From the NCBI GenBank assembly GCA_900545185.1, contig UQYH01000101.1, positions 1 through 7,732 of the forward strand: a stretch of 7,732 nucleotides of DNA, written 5' to 3'. Shown in pieces: positions 3,756-7,732 of this stretch. The notes beneath the pieces are model-generated. The model searched no databases, was not told the origin of the DNA, and was given only the letters and a program-made list of their open reading frames with translations. The position numbers were made by a program, and so were the translations under genes. Position 1 is the stretch's first letter. The number at the start of each line of letters is the position of its first letter. Origin of the DNA: an uncultured Eubacteriales bacterium (lineage in GTDB: Bacteria > Bacillota > Clostridia > UBA1381 > UBA9506).

Positions 3756-6355
3756 CGTTTACATATCCGCAAATGAATCAACCGGCGCTGCGCAATGTTT
3801 CCTGTACGATTGAAGAGGGTGCGTTTGTGGTGCTGTGCGGTCAATCCGGCTGCGGTAAAACAACGCTTTTGCGGCTGTTAAAACCTGCTTTGGCACCGCA
3901 CGGCACAGGGGACGGAACGATTTTGTATCGGGGCCGGGAGATACAGTCGCTTTCGCTGCGCGAGCAAGCGGAAACGCTTGGTTTTGTGCAGCAAGACCCG
4001 GAGCTGTCACTTGTGTGTGATAAGGTTTGGCACGAGTTGGCCTTCGGACCGGAAAGTTTGGGACTTAAAAATAGCGAGATTCGGGCACGGGTTGCGGAAA
4101 TGGCATCGTTTTTCGGTATTGAAGATTGGTTCCATAAGTCGGTTGCAACGCTTTCGGGCGGCCAAAAACAGTTGCTGCATTTAGCATCGGTCATGGTTAT
4201 GCGCCCTTCTGTTTTGCTGCTGGATGAACCGACAGCACAGCTTGACCCGATAGCGGCGCATGACTTTTTGGAAACACTTTATCAAATGAATCGGGAATTG
4301 GGCACCACAGTGATTCTTTCGGAGCATCGGCTGGAAGAAGCGCTGCCGCTTGCCGACTATGTGATTGTTCTTGATAACGGAGAGGTTGTAACACAGGGTA
4401 CACCGCAGGAAACAGGGTGCGTGCTGCACGAAAAGAGACACGAAATGTTTGCGGCTCTGCCCACCCCCATGCGGCTGTATTATACCGTACCGAATGGCCG
4501 AGACTGCCCCTTGACGGTGCGCGAAGGAAGAAGCTGGCTATCGTCCATGCATCCGCAAAACGTTGCGGCAGAAAGGGAAGAGGAGCGAGCCGCAAACAAG
4601 GATGTACTGCTGAACGCGCAGGAGATATGGTTTCGGTACGAAAAAAAAGAAGCTGATGTTGTCAGCGGCCTGTCGCTAACGCTGCACAAAGGAGAATTGT
4701 ATGCGCTGATGGGCGGCAACGGTACGGGAAAATCGACAGTACTTTCGGTTTTAATGGGGCTGCGCCGTCCGTATCGCGGCCGTGTGGTGACAAAAAGCGG
4801 CAACAAAATATCGGCCTTGCCGCAGAATCCGCAAAGCCTTTTTTCGCGCAAAACTGTTTGGCTGGAACTTTGCGATGTGGCGGCACAAAGCGGATTGCCG
4901 CAGGCAGAAGCAGAAAAAAATGTGTGTGACATGCTGGCGTTTTGCGAATTGCAGGAGCTGTCCGACAGGCATCCGTTTGATCTTTCGGGCGGTGAACAGC
5001 AACGCTTGGCGTTGGCGATGGTGCTTTTGTGCAGGCCTGATATTTTGCTGCTGGATGAACCGACAAAAGGGCTGGATGTGTATTTTAAACAAAAGCTGGC
5101 AACGCTTTTAAAAAGCTTGCAGCACAAGGGCATGGCTGTTTTAATGGTCTCGCATGATGTTGAATTTTGTGCGCAATATGCCGATTGCTGCGGCCTGATG
5201 TTTGACGGACGGATTGTATCGGAAGGTGCGCCGCGCACCTTTTTCGGTGAAAAATATTTTTATACAACGGCTGCGGCGCGCATGGCAAACGGCATTGTGC
5301 AAAACGCAGTGCTGGAGGCAGATTTGATCCGTGCGCTGGGTGCCGATCCTTTGCCGAAGCAAGAGCCGAAGCCGAACGACGCACACGTCAAAAACGATGC
5401 GACGACTGCGGAAAATTTGCCTGCCCCGAAAACAGCGCAAAAAAAGCGGTCTAAGCTGCAACTTGTTTTGGGGGCGGTCTTTGGTCTTTTGTTCTTCGTC
5501 ACGCTTGTTTTTATGCTAAAATCATCGGCACCTGCCGATGAGAAAATTTTTGAACAGCTTTTATCGGTTGCCTTTTTATCGGTTGCGGCGGTTTGCCTGT
5601 TGCCGCAAAAGGAAGCTTCCATCCATAGTGTAAAGCGGACGGCGCACAAGCGAAACATCAGCAAACGTACACTTGCGGCAAGCATGATCAGCCTGGCCAT
5701 GATACCGCTGACCGTTCTGTTCGGTGTGTATGTGTTGGAGGACAAAAAGTATTACTTTATCAGCTTGCTTGTTATTTTAGAAGGTATGCTGCCGTTTTTG
5801 CTGATTTTTGAGGGACGAAAGCCGCAAGCGCGTGAGCTTGTACTTATCAGTGTTTTGTGCGCTGTCGGTGTTGCGGGGCGCGCGGCCTTTGCGGCGTTGC
5901 CGCAGTTTAAGCCTGTGGCGGCTCTGGTGATTATCACAGGTGTTTGCTTTGGCGGAGAAGCAGGCTTTTTGGTTGGTGCCGTAACAGCGTTTGTCTCTAA
6001 CTTTTATTTTGGCCAGGGGCCGTTAACACCGTGGCAGATGTTTGCCTTTGGTCTTATCGGATGTTTGGCAGGCCTCTTATTTCAAAAAGGGCTACTTAAA
6101 AAGAATAAAATATCACTCAGCATATTCGGTTTTGTTGTAACGCTGGTGCTGTATGGGGGTATTATGAACACGTCTATGGTTATTTTATATGAACCGCAGC
6201 CGACAATTTCACTTGTTTTGGCTTCGTGTGCCGTGGGCTTTCCGTTCGATTTGGTGCATGCGGTATCAACGGTGTTCTTTTTGTGGTTTGCAGGGGATGC
6301 GATGTGTGAGAAGCTGGAGCGTGTTAAGGTGAAGTACGGATTATACGAAAGATAG
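3728..6355 (+). CDS. Fused ECF transporter: two ABC ATPase domains plus C-terminal S component
   Basis: This 875-residue protein combines three normally separate ECF parts. ATPase 1 (about 1-235) has Walker A GQSGCGKTT (38-46), Q-loop VQQDPE (87-92), signature LSGGQ (142-146), Walker B VLLLDE with catalytic Glu167, and His200. ATPase 2 (about 293-505) has Walker A GGNGTGKST (329-337), Q-loop LPQNPQ (364-369), LSGGE (419-423), ILLLDE with Glu444, and His476. Both nucleotide sites therefore look active. A linker rich in Lys, Pro and Asp (about 540-575) leads to a membrane region with hydrophobic segments near 577-597, 608-625, 649-669, 676-694, 703-723, 729-753, 765-786, 797-819 and 828-855. 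From about 645 onward it resembles an ECF S component. The motif GQGPLTPWQMFAFGLIG (762-778) and VCFGGEAGFLVGAVTAF (739-755) are typical of S proteins found beside such ATPases in Clostridia. The substrate is inferred to be a corrinoid-like molecule from the neighbouring genes only. The protein is the last in the operon and is followed by a terminator. Confidence 0.92.
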   Translation: MEEITIQNVTFTYPQMNQPALRNVSCTIEEGAFVVLCGQSGCGKTTLLRLLKPALAPHGTGDGTILYRGREIQSLSLREQAETLGFVQQDPELSLVCDKVWHELAFGPESLGLKNSEIRARVAEMASFFGIEDWFHKSVATLSGGQKQLLHLASVMVMRPSVLLLDEPTAQLDPIAAHDFLETLYQMNRELGTTVILSEHRLEEALPLADYVIVLDNGEVVTQGTPQETGCVLHEKRHEMFAALPTPMRLYYTVPNGRDCPLTVREGRSWLSSMHPQNVAAEREEERAANKDVLLNAQEIWFRYEKKEADVVSGLSLTLHKGELYALMGGNGTGKSTVLSVLMGLRRPYRGRVVTKSGNKISALPQNPQSLFSRKTVWLELCDVAAQSGLPQAEAEKNVCDMLAFCELQELSDRHPFDLSGGEQQRLALAMVLLCRPDILLLDEPTKGLDVYFKQKLATLLKSLQHKGMAVLMVSHDVEFCAQYADCCGLMFDGRIVSEGAPRTFFGEKYFYTTAAARMANGIVQNAVLEADLIRALGADPLPKQEPKPNDAHVKNDATTAENLPAPKTAQKKRSKLQLVLGAVFGLLFFVTLVFMLKSSAPADEKIFEQLLSVAFLSVAAVCLLPQKEASIHSVKRTAHKRNISKRTLAASMISLAMIPLTVLFGVYVLEDKKYYFISLLVILEGMLPFLLIFEGRKPQARELVLISVLCAVGVAGRAAFAALPQFKPVAALVIITGVCFGGEAGFLVGAVTAFVSNFYFGQGPLTPWQMFAFGLIGCLAGLLFQKGLLKKNKISLSIFGFVVTLVLYGGIMNTSMVILYEPQPTISLVLASCAVGFPFDLVHAVSTVFFLWFAGDAMCEKLERVKVKYGLYER
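4212..4234 (+). repeat. 23-base direct repeat, copy 1 (Walker B of ATPase 1)
   Basis: The sequence from TTTTGCTGCTGG to CCGACA is identical to 5043-5065. It encodes the LLLDEPT core of Walker B. The two copies are 831 bases apart, an exact multiple of three. The identity probably reflects duplication of the ATPase domain with conserved codons, or local gene conversion. Confidence 0.85.
5043..5065 (+). repeat. 23-base direct repeat, copy 2 (Walker B of ATPase 2)
   Basis: This is the second identical copy, in the same reading frame as copy 1. Recombination between the copies would remove 277 codons and leave a single hybrid ATPase fused to the S domain. Confidence 0.85.
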
Positions 6356-6374
6356 AAATAGCATAATAAGCAAA

Positions 6375-6414
6375 AGAAGGGGGCTGCCGCAGCATTTTTC
6401 GGCAGCCCTCTTTT
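6375..6414. terminator. Bidirectional intrinsic terminator between convergent units
   Basis: GGGCTGCCG (6381-6389) pairs perfectly with CGGCAGCCC (6400-6408) around a 10-base loop. Flanking AGAAGG (6375-6380) and TCTTTT (6409-6414) extend the stem to 15 pairs with wobbles. Read on the plus strand it ends the ECF operon with TCTTTT. Read on the minus strand it ends the protease gene with CCTTCTTTTGCTTATT. It lies 20 bases after the fusion gene and 37 bases from the protease stop. Confidence 0.9.
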
Positions 6415-6450
6415 AAGGAGAGAGTATGAATTTATCAAACGTAAGAGATA

Positions 6451-7732
6451 TTACCAGTTAAACCAGTTAAAGAAGTCAGAAGGAATTTGCTGCTGGCCTT
6501 GGTTCGGCTGCTGCTGTTCCTGACTGTTTTGTTCTTGTTCTTTTTGTTCCTGTGTTTCGGGTTTTTCTTCCAGCAGGGTTAAATCTGTTTCAATGGTTTT
6601 ACCGCTGCGGCTTAATTTAACCTTAATGGTATCGCCAACCTTGTGCTGATCGCGGATTTCGTTAATATCATCAATGGTTTCGATTTTTTGACCGTCAAAT
6701 TCGGTAATGACATCGCCTACCTGAATCCCGGCACGCTCTGCTGCGCCGAAAGCGGTTACGGTTCTTACATACACGCCAATCGGCAAATCGTTAGCCTTTG
6801 CAATGGCTTTGGTGACGGTTTGACCGCCGATGCCTACCAGCGGACGGCCGGTTACATAGCCGTTTTGCATAATGGATTCGATGACGGGTTTTGCTTCGTT
6901 AATCGGAATGGCAAAGCCAAGGCCTTCTACATCGTACCCTGTGGATTTGGCGGTGTTAATGCCGATGACCTGCCCCTTCATATTCAACAGTGCGCCGCCG
7001 GAGTTACCGGGGTTGATGGCGGCATCGGTTTGCAGCATGGTCATTTGTTTACCGTCTATTACCATAGAACGGTTGATGGCGCTGATATAGCCAACCGTCA
7101 GTGTGCCGGCCAGTTCTTCACGCAGGGGGTTACCGATGGCAAGCGCCATATCGCCCACGCGGATGTCGGAGGAATCGCCCAGCTCGGCATAAGGCAGTTC
7201 CTGATCGCCGTCTACCTTTAAAACAGCCAGATCGGTACGGGAATCGCTGCCGACAACCTTTGCATCGAAACTTTGACCTGCAATGGTTTGCACCTTAATG
7301 CTGACGGCACCATCGATTACATGATTGTTTGTTACAATGTAACCGTCGCTGCGAATCACAATGCCGGAGCCGCTGCTCATTGTCTCCTGCGATTGAATGT
7401 AACCGCCGCTTTGCAGGGTGCTTAAAATGCTGACGACGGCCGGCGAAGCTTTGTCATATACCTCCGGGATGGAAAGGCCGGAGCCGGAGGAACTGTTTAC
7501 GGCGTTTTGAATGACGCTGTTTTCACCTTTGGTGTTTACGGCGCTTTCACCTGCTGTTTGCGTCGGCAACAGCGGCTGTGCGGATTTTGCGCCGCTAAAG
7601 GAGAAAGAAAAAGCCGTCAGGCAAATGCCGCAGGTGACAAGCGAACTGATGACAGCTGCCACAACAGGATTTTTAAAGAACAGCCGTGAACGCTTTACGC
7701 GCGGTTTGGATATGGAAAGCGCCTTATCCTTC
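6451..7732 (-). CDS. htrA: HtrA/DegP-like membrane-anchored serine protease (N-terminus beyond the window)
   Basis: A quality-control protease acting on misfolded exported proteins at the outer face of the membrane. The frame stays open to the window edge: 23 codons precede the GTG at 7660-7662 and encode a basic cytoplasmic stretch (KPRVKRSRLFFKNP). No ATG occurs there, so the true start lies outside. A transmembrane anchor follows (residues 1-20 counted from the 7662 codon). Using that numbering, the catalytic triad is His114 (TNNHVIDG, codon 7321-7323), Asp144 (SRTDLAVLKV) and Ser221 (NPGNSGGALLN, codon 7000-7002). One PDZ domain covers about 275-363 (GVYVRTVTAFGAAERAGIQVGDVI within it). 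The tail (366-403) is rich in Gln and Glu and ends in FFNWFNW. The single PDZ and membrane anchor fit Gram-positive HtrA. It is convergent with the ECF operon and shares a terminator with it, so it is probably unrelated in function. Its promoter is outside the window. Confidence 0.95.
   Translation of the reverse strand, partial: KDKALSISKPRVKRSRLFFKNPVVAAVISSLVTCGICLTAFSFSFSGAKSAQPLLPTQTAGESAVNTKGENSVIQNAVNSSSGSGLSIPEVYDKASPAVVSILSTLQSGGYIQSQETMSSGSGIVIRSDGYIVTNNHVIDGAVSIKVQTIAGQSFDAKVVGSDSRTDLAVLKVDGDQELPYAELGDSSDIRVGDMALAIGNPLREELAGTLTVGYISAINRSMVIDGKQMTMLQTDAAINPGNSGGALLNMKGQVIGINTAKSTGYDVEGLGFAIPINEAKPVIESIMQNGYVTGRPLVGIGGQTVTKAIAKANDLPIGVYVRTVTAFGAAERAGIQVGDVITEFDGQKIETIDDINEIRDQHKVGDTIKVKLSRSGKTIETDLTLLEEKPETQEQKEQEQNSQEQQQPNQGQQQIPSDFFNWFNW
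6454..6471 (-). repeat. Tandem 9-base duplication encoding the FNW-FNW C-terminus of HtrA
   Basis: CCAGTTAAA occurs twice in a row on the plus strand (6454-6462 and 6463-6471). On the coding strand this is TTTAACTGG twice, giving Phe-Asn-Trp-Phe-Asn-Trp directly before the TAA stop. It is a perfect in-frame duplication of the last three codons. Confidence 0.9.

Noticed and set aside
6426..6461. Eleven-codon open frame (MNLSNVRDITS) after AAGGAG, just past the terminator
   Set aside because: It has no promoter of its own, lies after a strong terminator and runs into the 3' end of the protease gene; probably chance.
6643..7221. Plus-strand open frame of 192 codons opposite the protease
   Set aside because: It is antisense to the conserved protease and PDZ domains, and its translation shows no recognizable family.

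Overview
The window looks like one end of an assembled contig from a Firmicute, most likely a Clostridia relative. The reasons are S-layer homology (SLH) domains, AGGAGG-type ribosome binding sites, a Crh/HPr-like small protein, a Group II ECF transporter and moderate base composition. Species cannot be named from the sequence. Bases 1-41 are not genomic: they match the Illumina TruSeq indexed adapter (index-2 barcode followed by the read-2 primer). Biological sequence starts at about base 42.

Layout. (i) 45-275 (+): a small HPr-fold protein lacking the phospho-histidine loop, closed by a strong intrinsic terminator. (ii) 353-381: a sigma-A promoter with an extended -10, which begins a tightly packed four-gene operon at 445-6355. 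The genes are a secreted alpha/alpha-toroid (prenyltransferase/squalene-cyclase repeat) protein with three SLH domains; a membrane-tethered DUF4430 (transcobalamin-like C-terminal) protein; an EcfT transmembrane protein; and an 875-residue fusion of two ABC ATPases with an ECF substrate-binding (S) component. (iii) 6375-6414: a bidirectional terminator between convergent transcription units. (iv) 6451-7732 (-): a membrane-anchored HtrA/DegP-like serine protease, cut off at its N-terminus by the window edge.

How the operon may work. In animal intrinsic factor and transcobalamin, an alpha6/alpha6 toroid and a DUF4430-type beta domain sit in one chain and clamp cobalamin between them. Here the same two folds are adjacent, separate exported proteins, one anchored to the wall through SLH and one tethered to the membrane by a long flexible linker. 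They are cotranscribed with a complete ECF importer. The working hypothesis is a two-part surface capture system for a corrinoid or similar small molecule that hands its ligand to the fused S component. The fold assignments come from family knowledge and visible motifs. The ligand is inference, and the lack of room for a cobalamin riboswitch upstream is a caution.

No tRNA, rRNA, CRISPR array, insertion sequence or phage gene was seen. The non-coding stretches are short (276-444 and 6356-6450) and are accounted for by terminators, a promoter and one weak inverted repeat.
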